64,000 nt of DNA from CBFGTV01 sp965652145 (GTDB taxonomy: Bacteria; Bacillota; Clostridia; Peptostreptococcales; Natronincolaceae). Location of the stretch: NCBI GenBank assembly GCA_965652145.1, contig CBFGTV010000012.1, positions 3,206-67,205 on the forward strand, written 5' to 3'. The position numbers and the translations under genes are program-made. Under the pieces are notes generated by a model. That model was not told the DNA's origin and made no database searches. It worked only from the letters and a program-made list of their open reading frames with translations. How positions within the stretch are numbered: position 1 is the first letter of the stretch; each line of letters starts with the position of its first letter. This document shows positions 43,994-52,745 of the stretch, piece by piece.

Positions 43994-45259
43994 ATGTACA
44001 ATAAATATACACTAGATAATGGTTTAAGAATTGTTACCGAACAAATTTCCCATGTAAAATCCATTTCAATCGGGGTGTGGATCGAGACCGGTTCAAAGAA
44101 TGAAAACGTAATAAACAGTGGAATTTCCCATTTCATCGAGCATATGCTGTTCAAGGGAACCTCCACCAAAACAGCAAAGGATATTGCAGATTTAATTGAT
44201 GGCGTGGGTGGGCAAATCAACGCCTTTACCAGTAAGGAATGTACCTGCTATTACGTTAAGGTTCTGGATTCCCATTTTGATTTGGCCATTGAGCTGTTGG
44301 CTGATATGCTCTTTAATTCGAAATTTGATCCCCAGGAAATTGATAAGGAAAGAAGTGTTATTTTAGAAGAGATCAGTATGTATGAGGATTCACCCGAAGA
44401 CCTTGTTCATGATTTGTTGTCCCATACCATATTCAAGGAGCATTCACTGGGTTATCCAATATTGGGCACAAAGGAATCGCTGGAAGGAATTGATCGACAG
44501 GTGCTGATAGATTATATGAAGCACCACTATATTCCCCAACGGGCGGTGATTTCCGTTGCTGGCAACTACGACGAGGCCCAATTGATGGGGGCCATTGAAA
44601 AATTTTTTGGTGATTGGAAGGGACAGAGCTTGTCACAGGAGCAAGATCATGAGCTACAGTTTAATTTTGAGTTTTCAGAGCGGGTAAAGGATATAGAGCA
44701 AACTCATATATGTCTTGGCTTTAGAGGAGTAGCCCTGGGAAATCAATCTACCTATCCCCTTCTGGTGATTAATAACATTCTGGGGGGCAGCATGAGCTCA
44801 CGGTTATTCCAGCGAATACGTGAAGACAAGGGTTTGGCCTATTCCATCTATTCCTATCCATCCGCCTATAAGGGAGGGGGACTTTTAACCATCTATGGAG
44901 GAATGAATCCTAACCAGCTGGAGGAGGCGGCCTATCTTATAAGAGAAGAAATCGAGCTTTTGCTCAGGGATGGGTTAACCGAAACAGAGCTGCAAAAATC
45001 CAAGGAACAGCTAAAGGGAAATTATATTTTAGGCTTGGAAAGCACCAGCAGCCGAATGTCGTCTATTGGAAAGTCAGAGCTGCTTTTAGGCAAGACCCAT
45101 ACCCAAAAAGAGATTATCCAGATGATCGATAACATTACGATGGAAGAAATTAACAATGTCATTAGATCCGTTTTAAACCTTGATTCTCTGGCAGGAGCAG
45201 TTGTTAGTAATCAGAAACAGAAAAACATAATGGAAGCAATTTTTTCTAAAAGGTCTTAA
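43994..45259 (+). CDS. M16-family zinc metallopeptidase (MlpA/YmxG-like)
   Basis: A pitrilysin-family peptidase of 421 residues. The inverted zinc motif HFIEH is at 46-50 and the third ligand Glu lies downstream in the EERS/ILEEISMYEDSPED region. The C-terminal half is the non-catalytic M16 domain (GGSMSSRLFQRIREDKGLAY). In B. subtilis the equivalent mlpA/ymxG lies after ylxY. No signal peptide is seen, so a cytosolic location is likely. The natural substrate is unknown. Confidence 0.92.
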   Translation: MYNKYTLDNGLRIVTEQISHVKSISIGVWIETGSKNENVINSGISHFIEHMLFKGTSTKTAKDIADLIDGVGGQINAFTSKECTCYYVKVLDSHFDLAIELLADMLFNSKFDPQEIDKERSVILEEISMYEDSPEDLVHDLLSHTIFKEHSLGYPILGTKESLEGIDRQVLIDYMKHHYIPQRAVISVAGNYDEAQLMGAIEKFFGDWKGQSLSQEQDHELQFNFEFSERVKDIEQTHICLGFRGVALGNQSTYPLLVINNILGGSMSSRLFQRIREDKGLAYSIYSYPSAYKGGGLLTIYGGMNPNQLEEAAYLIREEIELLLRDGLTETELQKSKEQLKGNYILGLESTSSRMSSIGKSELLLGKTHTQKEIIQMIDNITMEEINNVIRSVLNLDSLAGAVVSNQKQKNIMEAIFSKRS

Positions 45260-45272
45260 TTGACCTTTTTTT
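45248..45272 (+). terminator. Intrinsic terminator of the M16 peptidase gene
   Basis: AAAAGGTC (45248-45255) pairs with GACCTTTT (45262-45269), with loop TTAATT, followed by TTTA. It overlaps the stop codon. Confidence 0.75.
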
Positions 45273-45346
45273 ATGTTTCATTACTTATCGAAATAGCCCC
45301 ATATTATAAATTCAGAAGAAATAAGAGTAGTTCCTTTATAGGAGCG

Positions 45347-45427
45347 TTGAAGAAGTAGTCTGTTCCAGTTATATAAAATAATGGAAATCAATAGAAATTT
45401 ATTAAATGTCAAAGTTGACTTCTTCAA
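45347..45427. repeat. 81-base interval bounded by a 10-base inverted repeat
   Basis: TTGAAGAAGT (45347-45356) is the exact reverse complement of ACTTCTTCAA (45418-45427). The interior is AT-rich. The right arm overlaps the tRNA promoter -35. It could be a small non-autonomous element or a cruciform/regulatory site. No clear target duplication is seen. Confidence 0.35.
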
Positions 45428-45442
45428 TTATTGTGATAATAT
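45415..45442 (+). promoter_or_regulatory. Promoter of tRNA-Pro
   Basis: TTGACT (45415-45420), a 16-base spacer and TAATAT (45437-45442), 32 bases before the tRNA 5' end. Confidence 0.55.
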
Positions 45443-45474
45443 ATATATGTAGCTTTTTTGATGAAAAATACTAT

Positions 45475-45551
45475 CGAGGTGTGGCTCAGTTTGGTAGAGC
45501 GTTGCGTTCGGGACGCAAAGGTCGCTGGTTCGAATCCAGTCACCTCGACCA
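45475..45551 (+). tRNA. tRNA-Pro, anticodon CGG
   Basis: This 77-base gene folds as a full cloverleaf. The acceptor arm CGAGGTG pairs with CACCTCG, the D-arm is GCTC/GAGC, and the anticodon stem TTGCG/CGCAA carries loop TTCGGGA (anticodon CGG, reading proline CCG). The T-arm is GCTGG/CCAGT-type with the TTCGAAT loop. The 3' CCA is encoded. It stands alone between the M16 peptidase and ylmC genes, with its own promoter. Confidence 0.96.
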
Positions 45552-45700
45552 TTAGTTTTATCTTAAAAAGTCTGCATAAACAAATTAAAAGCTTAGAAGA
45601 GCGGAATCCCTGATCCTTACATGAAAAAAGCTGTACTGAATTGAATATGCCAAGCATATAAATTAAGAAGTAATTGATACAAATGATAGGAGGAATTTAT

Positions 45701-45964
45701 ATGCGGTTTAGCACCATGGGAGGTAAGGAAATCGTCAACCTTTGTGATGGCAGCAGACTGGGGATCATTGGCGATTCTGATTTATTAATTGATGAGAAAA
45801 CAGGTAAAATAAGAGCCCTGTTAATTCCAGATCAAAAGGGCTTGTTTAATTTTCTGTCCAGCTCGACCCTGTTGGAAATTCCCTGGCAGGCCATTAAGAG
45901 AATTGGAAATGATATGATTATCATTGAGCTGGAGGATAATGAAAAACGTAAATATAATTTGTAA
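45701..45964 (+). CDS. YlmC/YmxH-family PRC-barrel protein
   Basis: A small PRC-barrel protein of 87 residues: MRFSTMGGKEIVNLCDGSRL, then IDEKTGKIRALLIP and IPWQAIKRIGNDMIIIEL. The YlmC/YmxH family is sporulation-associated in Bacillus, where ymxH follows mlpA. ATG 45701 follows AGGAGG. An in-frame ATG at 45674 lies before that site. Biochemical function is unknown. Confidence 0.88.
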   Translation: MRFSTMGGKEIVNLCDGSRLGIIGDSDLLIDEKTGKIRALLIPDQKGLFNFLSSSTLLEIPWQAIKRIGNDMIIIELEDNEKRKYNL

Positions 45965-45974
45965 AAGGATTATG

Positions 45975-46004
45975 GCCCTCGTTAAAGAGGGCTTATTTTG
46001 TTTG
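45975..46004 (+). terminator. Intrinsic terminator after ylmC gene
   Basis: GCCCTC (45975-45980) pairs with GAGGGC (45987-45992), with loop GTTAAA, followed by TTATTTTGTTT. Confidence 0.7.
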
Positions 46005-46077
46005 GGCAGATTGAGGAAGAATATAAGCAGGGGAAAAGGTTAGAATAAGGTTATACAAAATTAATTGAGGTGAAAAA

Positions 46078-46845
46078 ATGAAGGAATATAATTTTGAGGA
46101 CCAATATCAAGAGCTGTATCCACCCCTGACAAAAAATAAAGAGGTACCGGGGGAGACTTCAAAAGAAAATCCTGCCCTTGCCAATATTCAAGCCCTTGGT
46201 ACCAATCATTTGCCAAGTCAAGACAACAATATTCATATTTTAACCATAATTGGTCATATAGAAGGGCATATGATGGCTCCCCCCCAAAATAAATCTACAA
46301 AATATGAGCATATTATCCCCCAATTGGTGGCCATAGAGGAAAATGCTGCAATTGAAGGCCTATTGGTAATTCTAAATACGGTTGGGGGTGATGTAGAGGC
46401 TGGCCTGGCCCTGTCAGAGCTCATTCACAGCCTTTCAAAGCCTAAAGTAACACTGGTATTGGGCGGAGGTCACAGCATTGGCGTGCCCCTGGCAACGGCG
46501 GGAGATTATTCCTTTATTGCTCCCACTGCCACCATGACAATCCATCCAATCCGTATGAACGGCTTGGTGATCGGTGTGCCCCAAACCTTTAATTATTTTA
46601 AAAAAATGCAGGATCGAATTATTGATTTTGTTGTACGCACCTCAGGTATGAATCGTACCACCTTTTTGGAATTAATGAATTCCACCGATGAGCTGGCCAA
46701 TGATATTGGAACAATTTTAATAGGGAAGGAGGCCGTAGAGCTGAAATTAATCAATGAGGTGGGGGGATTAAACCGGGCCATGAATAAGCTGAAGGAATTA
46801 ATTAAGCTGGCTAAGCAAGATCAAGAAGAGCCCTTGAAAAATTAA
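46078..46845 (+). CDS. ClpP-fold serine protease, TepA family
   Basis: A 255-residue protein of the ClpP/crotonase superfamily resembling B. subtilis TepA (YmfB). The core shows LVILNTVGGDVEAGLAL, the nucleophile S133 in GGGHSIGVPLA and H156 in ATMTIHPIRM. A ~50-residue N-terminal extension precedes the core. No signal peptide. TepA has been reported to aid protein translocation or signal-peptide degradation. The role here is inferred. It lies directly before ftsK, as does tepA before spoIIIE. Confidence 0.85.
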   Translation: MKEYNFEDQYQELYPPLTKNKEVPGETSKENPALANIQALGTNHLPSQDNNIHILTIIGHIEGHMMAPPQNKSTKYEHIIPQLVAIEENAAIEGLLVILNTVGGDVEAGLALSELIHSLSKPKVTLVLGGGHSIGVPLATAGDYSFIAPTATMTIHPIRMNGLVIGVPQTFNYFKKMQDRIIDFVVRTSGMNRTTFLELMNSTDELANDIGTILIGKEAVELKLINEVGGLNRAMNKLKELIKLAKQDQEEPLKN

Positions 46846-46896
46846 GAAATTTCTTCTACTTCATTGTTGTTTCATTAATAAGTTTTTTTAAATCGT

Positions 46897-46925
46897 TTGT
46901 AGAATCGGCAATTTTGTTGTACAAT
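46897..46925 (+). promoter_or_regulatory. Probable ftsK promoter
   Basis: TTGTAG (46897-46902), a 17-base spacer and TACAAT (46920-46925). The leader then has AGCGCAG (46953-46959) pairing with CTGCGCT (46964-46970) across AATA. Confidence 0.6.
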
Positions 46926-47051
46926 GATATTATTGGATGAATACTTAATTAGAGCGCAGAATACTGCGCTTTACTTAATGGGATGGACAGATCAGTCACC
47001 ATGTTGACAAAAACTATTACAGTTAAGTACATCGGATTTGGGGTGAGAAAA

Positions 47052-49385
47052 ATGAGGAAAAAAACGACAAAGAAGAGTAAAAGACGGACAGATTCCTTTA
47101 AAGAGCAATTTAACCATGAAATAAAGGGTGTCTTTTTAATCGGGGTAGGACTATTGTTGTTGGTAGGAATGCATTCCTTAGGTGCCGGAAGGGTGGGAGA
47201 ATGGATTCGTACCCTGTTGATGGGCCTTTTTAGCAGTGCTGCAATGATTTTACCTTACATAACGATTTTATTAGGAATTTTAACCTTAATTAATACCTCC
47301 TTTTGGAAGGATGGCAGGAGTATTTGGTATTTTACAGTAGTATTTTCATGCATATTGATTTATATCACCCTATGGGACATGGCCTTTATTGAAGGGCTCA
47401 AGGGTCTAAACCTGGTGGAAAGTCTTCGGGTTGCCTATGTGTGGGGACGAGAGGGAGTCAGCGGCGGGGCCCTGGGCATTAGCCTGACCTATCTCCTTGT
47501 CAGTCTTTTTGGCAGGGTAGGCTCTTATATCATTGTAACCTGCCTGGTAATCGTTTCAACGATGATCTATACAAAGGTTTCGCTCCTTCAACTGATTCGA
47601 GCTATTCAAAGGGGCCTTAAGGGTACCTTTGTATTTTTAAAGGAGGCCATCGAAAACTTTATATTTGTCCCTAAGGAAGAGCCTAAACCAAAGGCTAAAG
47701 CTAAAAGCAATCCTAAGGAAAGTCAAGACAAAAAGCTTCAAATGCTTCAGCAAATGGAGATTTTTGAGCAAGATTTGGCCATTGCTGGTGAAGAGGTTCA
47801 TGATGATCGGTCTGATAAAATAAAGATATTAGACTTTGCCCAGACAGAAGACGGAGAAGAGACCCCGACAGTTCAGAGGAAAACAGGGGTTGATCCGGAA
47901 CAAACGGTAAGACAGGAGGATAATCAAGGGGAAGAAATTAAAGTCAACCTTCCTCAACCCTCAGAGGTACCTTATGAGCTTCCCAGTCTTGATCTATTAA
48001 ATCAGATTGAGGCTATGGCCAATAAGGAAGATAAAAAGCGAATTGTTAAAAAGGCCAAGGTGCTGGAAGATACCCTTCTCAATTTCGGGGTAGAGGCCAA
48101 GGTCATTCAGGTGAGTAAGGGGCCGGTAATTACCCGTTACGAGCTTCAGCCCAATGTAGGGGTCAAGGTTAGTAAAATTGTAAATTTAAGTGATGATATT
48201 GCCCTTAACATGGCGGCCCCCGCCATTCGGATCGAAGCACCGATCCCCGGTAAGGCTGCCATTGGTATTGAAATTCCCAACGAAGATGTTTCAACCGTAA
48301 CCCTTCGGGAAGTATTAGACAGCAACGGCTTTCAAAACAGCACCGCCAACATTCCCTTTGCCCTGGGGAAGGATATTTCAGGAAATCCTGTAATTGCAGA
48401 TATTAGCAAAATGCCTCATCTATTGGTGGCCGGGGCCACCGGTTCAGGCAAGAGTGTATGTATTAATACCCTGATTTTAAGCATTTTGTATTCTGCTAAG
48501 CCGGAAAATGTAAAGCTGTTGTTAATTGACCCCAAGGTAGTAGAATTAAATCAGTACAATGGTATTCCTCACCTGTTAATTCCCGTGGTAACTGATCCCA
48601 AAAAGGCAACCAGTGCATTGAATTGGGCGGTGCAGGAAATGACCCGAAGATACCAGCTCTTTGCCGAAAATGGTGTGAAGGATATCAGCAGCTATAATGA
48701 GAAGGGACTTCCTGAAAAGCTCCCCTTTGTTGTGATTATTATCGATGAGCTGGCTGATTTGATGATGGTGGCAGCCAATGATGTTGAAGATGCCATCTGC
48801 CGCCTTGCCCAAATGGCCCGGGCTGCAGGCCTGCATTTAATTTTGGCTACCCAAAGACCCTCGGTTGATATTATTACAGGGGTTATTAAAGCCAATATTC
48901 CTTCCCGAATTGCCTTTTCCGTTGCTTCCCAAACCGACTCCCGAACGATTTTAGATATGGGAGGGGCCGAGAAGCTTCTGGGCAAGGGAGACATGCTGTT
49001 TTATCCCATAGGGGCCAATAAACCCCTTCGGGTTCAGGGAGCCTTTGTTTCAGAAAAGGAAGTGGATCGGGTCGTGGCCTTTATTAAAGAACAACGAGAG
49101 CAGCCTCAATACGAAACAGAAATAATTAATAAGATAGATAGCGGAGAAATTACAGATATGTCTGGTTCAGATGATTTCTTTGAAAAGGCTGTAGAAATGG
49201 TGGTAGAAAGCCAGCAGGCATCCATTTCAATGCTTCAGAGGAGGCTTCGTATTGGTTATAACAGGGCCGCCAGATTAATTGATGAAATGGAGGAAAAGGG
49301 AATTGTTGGTCCCCATGAGGGAAGTAAGCCTCGACAGGTATTAATTGGTCCCTCTGAAATAATTGAGCAAAACAAGATGGGTTAA
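47052..49385 (+). CDS. ftsK: DNA translocase FtsK/SpoIIIE
   Basis: This septal DNA pump clears or moves chromosomes through the division or sporulation septum. It has 777 residues. Four N-terminal membrane segments (about 22-185) precede a charged linker (to about 300). The RecA-like motor has Walker A GATGSGKS at about 460 and Walker B VIIIDELADLMM at about 560. The gamma winged-helix domain follows at about 715-777 (SISMLQRRLRIGYNRAARLI). ATG 47052 follows GGGGTGAG. An upstream in-frame ATG at 46983 has no site. It cannot be told by sequence alone whether it acts as FtsK, SpoIIIE or both. Confidence 0.95.
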   Translation: MRKKTTKKSKRRTDSFKEQFNHEIKGVFLIGVGLLLLVGMHSLGAGRVGEWIRTLLMGLFSSAAMILPYITILLGILTLINTSFWKDGRSIWYFTVVFSCILIYITLWDMAFIEGLKGLNLVESLRVAYVWGREGVSGGALGISLTYLLVSLFGRVGSYIIVTCLVIVSTMIYTKVSLLQLIRAIQRGLKGTFVFLKEAIENFIFVPKEEPKPKAKAKSNPKESQDKKLQMLQQMEIFEQDLAIAGEEVHDDRSDKIKILDFAQTEDGEETPTVQRKTGVDPEQTVRQEDNQGEEIKVNLPQPSEVPYELPSLDLLNQIEAMANKEDKKRIVKKAKVLEDTLLNFGVEAKVIQVSKGPVITRYELQPNVGVKVSKIVNLSDDIALNMAAPAIRIEAPIPGKAAIGIEIPNEDVSTVTLREVLDSNGFQNSTANIPFALGKDISGNPVIADISKMPHLLVAGATGSGKSVCINTLILSILYSAKPENVKLLLIDPKVVELNQYNGIPHLLIPVVTDPKKATSALNWAVQEMTRRYQLFAENGVKDISSYNEKGLPEKLPFVVIIIDELADLMMVAANDVEDAICRLAQMARAAGLHLILATQRPSVDIITGVIKANIPSRIAFSVASQTDSRTILDMGGAEKLLGKGDMLFYPIGANKPLRVQGAFVSEKEVDRVVAFIKEQREQPQYETEIINKIDSGEITDMSGSDDFFEKAVEMVVESQQASISMLQRRLRIGYNRAARLIDEMEEKGIVGPHEGSKPRQVLIGPSEIIEQNKMG

Positions 49386-49447
49386 AGGTAGGTAACCCTT
49401 TAGGAATTATTAAATTTCAAAATATCATAGGATGGGTACATAAATTA

Positions 49448-49456
49448 TGATAAAAT
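49448..49456 (+). promoter_or_regulatory. Possible extended -10 element before rimO
   Basis: TG at 49448-49449 and TAAAAT at 49451-49456 form an extended -10 element 54 bases before rimO. No good -35 is present. Confidence 0.3.
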
Positions 49457-49510
49457 TGAATAGGCAAATAAAGATAAGCGTTAACTAAGGAATAAGAAGG
49501 GAAGAAAATA

Positions 49511-50851
49511 ATGGGTTTAACAATCTATGTAGAAGCATTGGGCTGTGCCAAAAATATGATTGATGCAGAAATGATGCTGGGAATATTGAATAAATATGGT
49601 TATCGACTGACAAATCTTAAAGAACAGGCCGATGTGATCATTGTCAATACCTGTGGCTTTATAGAATCCGCCAAGGAGGAATCAATTAATAAAATCATTG
49701 AGCTGGGGCTCTTGAAGCAGGAAAGACTAAAGCTGTTGATTGTTTCAGGCTGCCTGGGGGAACGATATCATCAAGAGCTTTTGGCAGAACTTCCTGAGGT
49801 GGATGCCGTTGTTGGAACAGGCAATTACGATGCCATTATTGAGGTAATTCATGAATCCTTAGCAGGAAGCCGTGTGGTACAGGTGGGGAATATAGACAAG
49901 GTTTTTGATGAAAATCTGCCTCGTTATCAAATTACGCCGACCTATAGCGCCTATATTAAGATTTCAGATGGCTGCGATAATTTTTGTACCTACTGTATTA
50001 TTCCCAAATTAAGGGGCAAATATAGAAGTAGAAGGATAGAAAATATTGTTAAAGAAGCAAGGGAATTAGCCTCAAGGGGTGTCAAGGAGCTGATTCTAAT
50101 CGCCCAGGATACAACCCGCTATGGCTTTGATTTGTATGGACAATATCAATTGCCTGCACTTTTGAAGGAGCTAAATGAAATAGATGGCATACAATGGATC
50201 AGGCTGCTGTATGCCTACCCCGAGGTGATCACAGATGAGCTGATTGATGCCATGGCTTCCCTGGAAAAGGTCTGTCATTACCTGGATATGCCAATACAGC
50301 ATTGCAGTGACGAGGTGCTAAAGCGAATGAATCGTCGAACCAGAAAAGCTGATCTGGAGGCCTTAATTAAAAAGCTCAGAACCAGGCTGCCGGATATCAC
50401 CCTGAGAACATCCCTAATTGTAGGCTTTCCAGGGGAGTCGCAAGCTCACTTCGATGAGCTCAGGCAGTTTGTGGAGGAGATGAGATTTGACAAGCTGGGG
50501 GTATTTGAATATTCCCAGGAGGAGGATACGCCCGCCGCAAGACTGCCGGAACAGGTAGATGAGGCGGTTAAGCAGGAAAGACGGGCTATTATCATGGAGC
50601 TACAGCAGCAGATTTCCCTTTCTAAAAATCAGGAAAAAGTAAATAAAATCCTTGAGGTTTTGGTTGAAGAAGAAATGGATGAGGATAACCGATACCTGGG
50701 CAGAACCCGTTCGGATGCACCTGAAATTGATGGCCTGGTATATTTTGAAGCCAACGACAGGCTGGCTCCGGGAGACCTGGTTAAAGTAAAGATCACAGGC
50801 GCCTTAGAATATGATTTGATGGGGGAGAAAACCGATGAATTTGGCCAATAA
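49511..50851 (+). CDS. rimO: Ribosomal protein S12 methylthiotransferase RimO
   Basis: RimO is a radical-SAM enzyme that methylthiolates an aspartate of ribosomal protein S12. It has 446 residues. The UPF0004 domain carries three auxiliary-cluster cysteines (ALGCAKN, NTCGFIESAK, SGCLGER). The radical-SAM CxxxCxxC lies at about 154-161 (GCDNFCTYCIIP). A C-terminal TRAM domain closes it. CGFIESAK and the KISDGCDN context favour RimO over MiaB. The 3' end overlaps pgsA by 17 bases. Confidence 0.95.
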   Translation: MGLTIYVEALGCAKNMIDAEMMLGILNKYGYRLTNLKEQADVIIVNTCGFIESAKEESINKIIELGLLKQERLKLLIVSGCLGERYHQELLAELPEVDAVVGTGNYDAIIEVIHESLAGSRVVQVGNIDKVFDENLPRYQITPTYSAYIKISDGCDNFCTYCIIPKLRGKYRSRRIENIVKEARELASRGVKELILIAQDTTRYGFDLYGQYQLPALLKELNEIDGIQWIRLLYAYPEVITDELIDAMASLEKVCHYLDMPIQHCSDEVLKRMNRRTRKADLEALIKKLRTRLPDITLRTSLIVGFPGESQAHFDELRQFVEEMRFDKLGVFEYSQEEDTPAARLPEQVDEAVKQERRAIIMELQQQISLSKNQEKVNKILEVLVEEEMDEDNRYLGRTRSDAPEIDGLVYFEANDRLAPGDLVKVKITGALEYDLMGEKTDEFGQ

Positions 50852-51374
50852 ACTAACAATTTTAAGAATTTTACTGGTTCCCGTATTTATGATTTTCCTA
50901 TTAAATAAGATTCCCTATGGAGTACCCATTGCTGCGGGCATCTTTATTATTGCAGCCATTACCGACACTTTAGACGGCTACATTGCCCGTAAAAAAAATA
51001 TGATAACCAACTTTGGAAAGTTTATGGATCCCCTGGCAGATAAACTGCTGGTATCGGCAGCCTTAATTTCGCTGGTACAAATGGGAAGATTATCGGCATG
51101 GGTTGTGGTGGTTATTATTGCCCGGGAATTCACCATCAGTATTCTGCGGGCTGTTGCGGCGGCCGAGGGGGTAGTGATTGCTGCCAGCTGGTGGGGAAAG
51201 GCAAAGACCATTACCCAAATTATTGCCATTATTTTCTTGCTGCTGAATAACTTTCCCTTTCGTTACATCAATTTCCCCTTTGATATCATCATGATGTATG
51301 TGGCTGTGGCCTTTACAATTATTTCGGGTGTAGATTATCTTCGTATCAATAAACATATTCTTAAACATGAATAG
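50835..51374 (+). CDS. pgsA: CDP-diacylglycerol-glycerol-3-phosphate 3-phosphatidyltransferase
   Basis: PgsA makes phosphatidylglycerol-phosphate from CDP-diacylglycerol, the product of CdsA. It has 179 residues and about five membrane segments. The CDP-alcohol phosphotransferase motif reads DGYIAR, then G and two Asp in FGKFMDPLADKL. It starts within rimO, so translation is coupled. The rimO-pgsA-cinA-recA order is common in Clostridia. Confidence 0.96.
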   Translation: MNLANKLTILRILLVPVFMIFLLNKIPYGVPIAAGIFIIAAITDTLDGYIARKKNMITNFGKFMDPLADKLLVSAALISLVQMGRLSAWVVVVIIAREFTISILRAVAAAEGVVIAASWWGKAKTITQIIAIIFLLLNNFPFRYINFPFDIIMMYVAVAFTIISGVDYLRINKHILKHE

Positions 51375-51404
51375 ACTCATTTCTGTAGAAAAGAGGTAGA
51401 ATCC

Positions 51405-52643
51405 ATGAAGGCATCAATTATCTGTGTAGGCACTGAATTGGTCACCGGTAAAACCATAGAAACCAATTCCAATTATATAGCGAAGGAATTACGGCAGTAT
51501 GGCATTTATACCTATCAAAAGCTTGTGGTAGAGGATCATGAAGGGCATCTTGCAGTGCTCCTGGAAATTGCCTGTAAAGATTCAGATTGTGTTATTTTAA
51601 CCGGTGGGCTGGGGCCTACCCTCGACGATTTGACCCGGGAGGCTGTAGCGGCCTATACGGGTTATCCCCTTGAGCTAAACCATTTCGTTAAAGAAAAGAT
51701 TAAACAAACCTTAGAACGAATACACCAGGCCTGTCCGGTAAACAACTACCGCCAGGCTTATTTTCCTCGGGGAGCCCATATATTAGAAAACCATCACGGA
51801 ACCGCCCCCGGCTTTATTGTTGATTACCAAAAAACTAAAATTATTGCCCTGCCCGGACCGCCAAAGGAAATGATTCCTATGTTGAAGGATCAGGTGATTC
51901 CCTATTTGAGCGATGTAAGGGGCCTTGTGTTTGTTAAAAGGGAGCTGGAATTCATCGGCATTGGTGAATCGGCTCTGGAGGAAAAACTGATGGATTTAAT
52001 CGAAGGACAGGTTAATCCTGTTATGGCTACCTATGCCGCCGAGGGGCGGGTTTCTCTGGTCATAACTGCCAGGGCTGAAACCCAGGAAGCAGGTGAAATG
52101 CTTCTTGCTCCGGTGATACAGGAGGTTAAGGGGCGGGTAGGTGTATATATCTTCAGTGAAACCGGCCAGGCATTGGAAGAAGTGATACAGGCCCTTTTAA
52201 ATGAAAAAGCCTTGACCCTGGCTGTAGCTGAATCCTGCAGCGGAGGGCTGTTATCGGCAAGATTAACTGCCTTACCGGGGATTTCAACGGTATTCCATAG
52301 TGGATATGTGACCTACAGCAATGAAGCAAAGATCAAGACCCTGGCAGTACCGGCGGATACACTCAATCAGTATGGTGCCGTAAGCCCAGAAATCGCCCTG
52401 GCTATGCTGAAGGGGTTAAAGGAAAGAACAGGAGCCCATTGCGGTCTTTCGGTAACGGGAATTGCCGGGCCTGGGGGTGGTACTGTACAAAAACCCGTTG
52501 GACTTGTTTATGTAGGTGTAAATGTCTTGGACGATTATCAGGTTTTTGAGCTAAGACTTAGGGGAGAGCGCAGCCGGATACAAAATTTAACGGTGCTTTA
52601 TAGCCTGAATTATTTAAGAAAAGCCCTGCAAAAAATTAAATAA
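51405..52643 (+). CDS. cinA: CinA-family competence/damage-inducible protein
   Basis: A 412-residue two-domain protein. The N-terminal MoaB/MogA-like (COG1058) domain shows VGTELVTGKTIETN and TGGLGPTLDDLTREA. The C-terminal CinA/PncC domain shows AVAESCSGGLLSARLTALPG and VTGIAGPGGGT, the NMN deamidase signatures. The C-terminal domain recycles NMN to NaMN. The link to competence comes from its position before recA. AGAGGTAG precedes the ATG. Confidence 0.95.
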   Translation: MKASIICVGTELVTGKTIETNSNYIAKELRQYGIYTYQKLVVEDHEGHLAVLLEIACKDSDCVILTGGLGPTLDDLTREAVAAYTGYPLELNHFVKEKIKQTLERIHQACPVNNYRQAYFPRGAHILENHHGTAPGFIVDYQKTKIIALPGPPKEMIPMLKDQVIPYLSDVRGLVFVKRELEFIGIGESALEEKLMDLIEGQVNPVMATYAAEGRVSLVITARAETQEAGEMLLAPVIQEVKGRVGVYIFSETGQALEEVIQALLNEKALTLAVAESCSGGLLSARLTALPGISTVFHSGYVTYSNEAKIKTLAVPADTLNQYGAVSPEIALAMLKGLKERTGAHCGLSVTGIAGPGGGTVQKPVGLVYVGVNVLDDYQVFELRLRGERSRIQNLTVLYSLNYLRKALQKIK

Positions 52644-52648
52644 TTTAT

Positions 52649-52677
52649 TTGACCTGAACTGAAATATAGTTTATAAT
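52649..52677 (+). promoter_or_regulatory. recA promoter
   Basis: TTGACC (52649-52654), a 17-base spacer and a perfect TATAAT (52672-52677). Transcription would start near 52684, at the LexA box. Confidence 0.8.
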
Positions 52678-52685
52678 AAATTAAA

Positions 52686-52699
52686 AGAACGTTTGTTCG
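52686..52699 (+). promoter_or_regulatory. LexA (DinR) box of recA
   Basis: AGAACGTTTGTTCG matches the Bacillus/Clostridium SOS box, CGAAC-N4-GTTCG, at all but the first base. It overlaps the predicted transcription start, so bound LexA would block recA until DNA damage. Confidence 0.85.
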
Positions 52700-52745
52700 A
52701 CTATTCAGAAAGGTGGGTGAAGCCAGACAGGTTCTGGTGGGAGAG

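Noticed and set aside
45424..45657. 77-codon ORF on the - strand across tRNA-Pro
   Set aside because: It is the antisense reading of the tRNA (the familiar VEVTGFEPATFASRTQ artefact seen in many genomes). The tRNA itself is certain.
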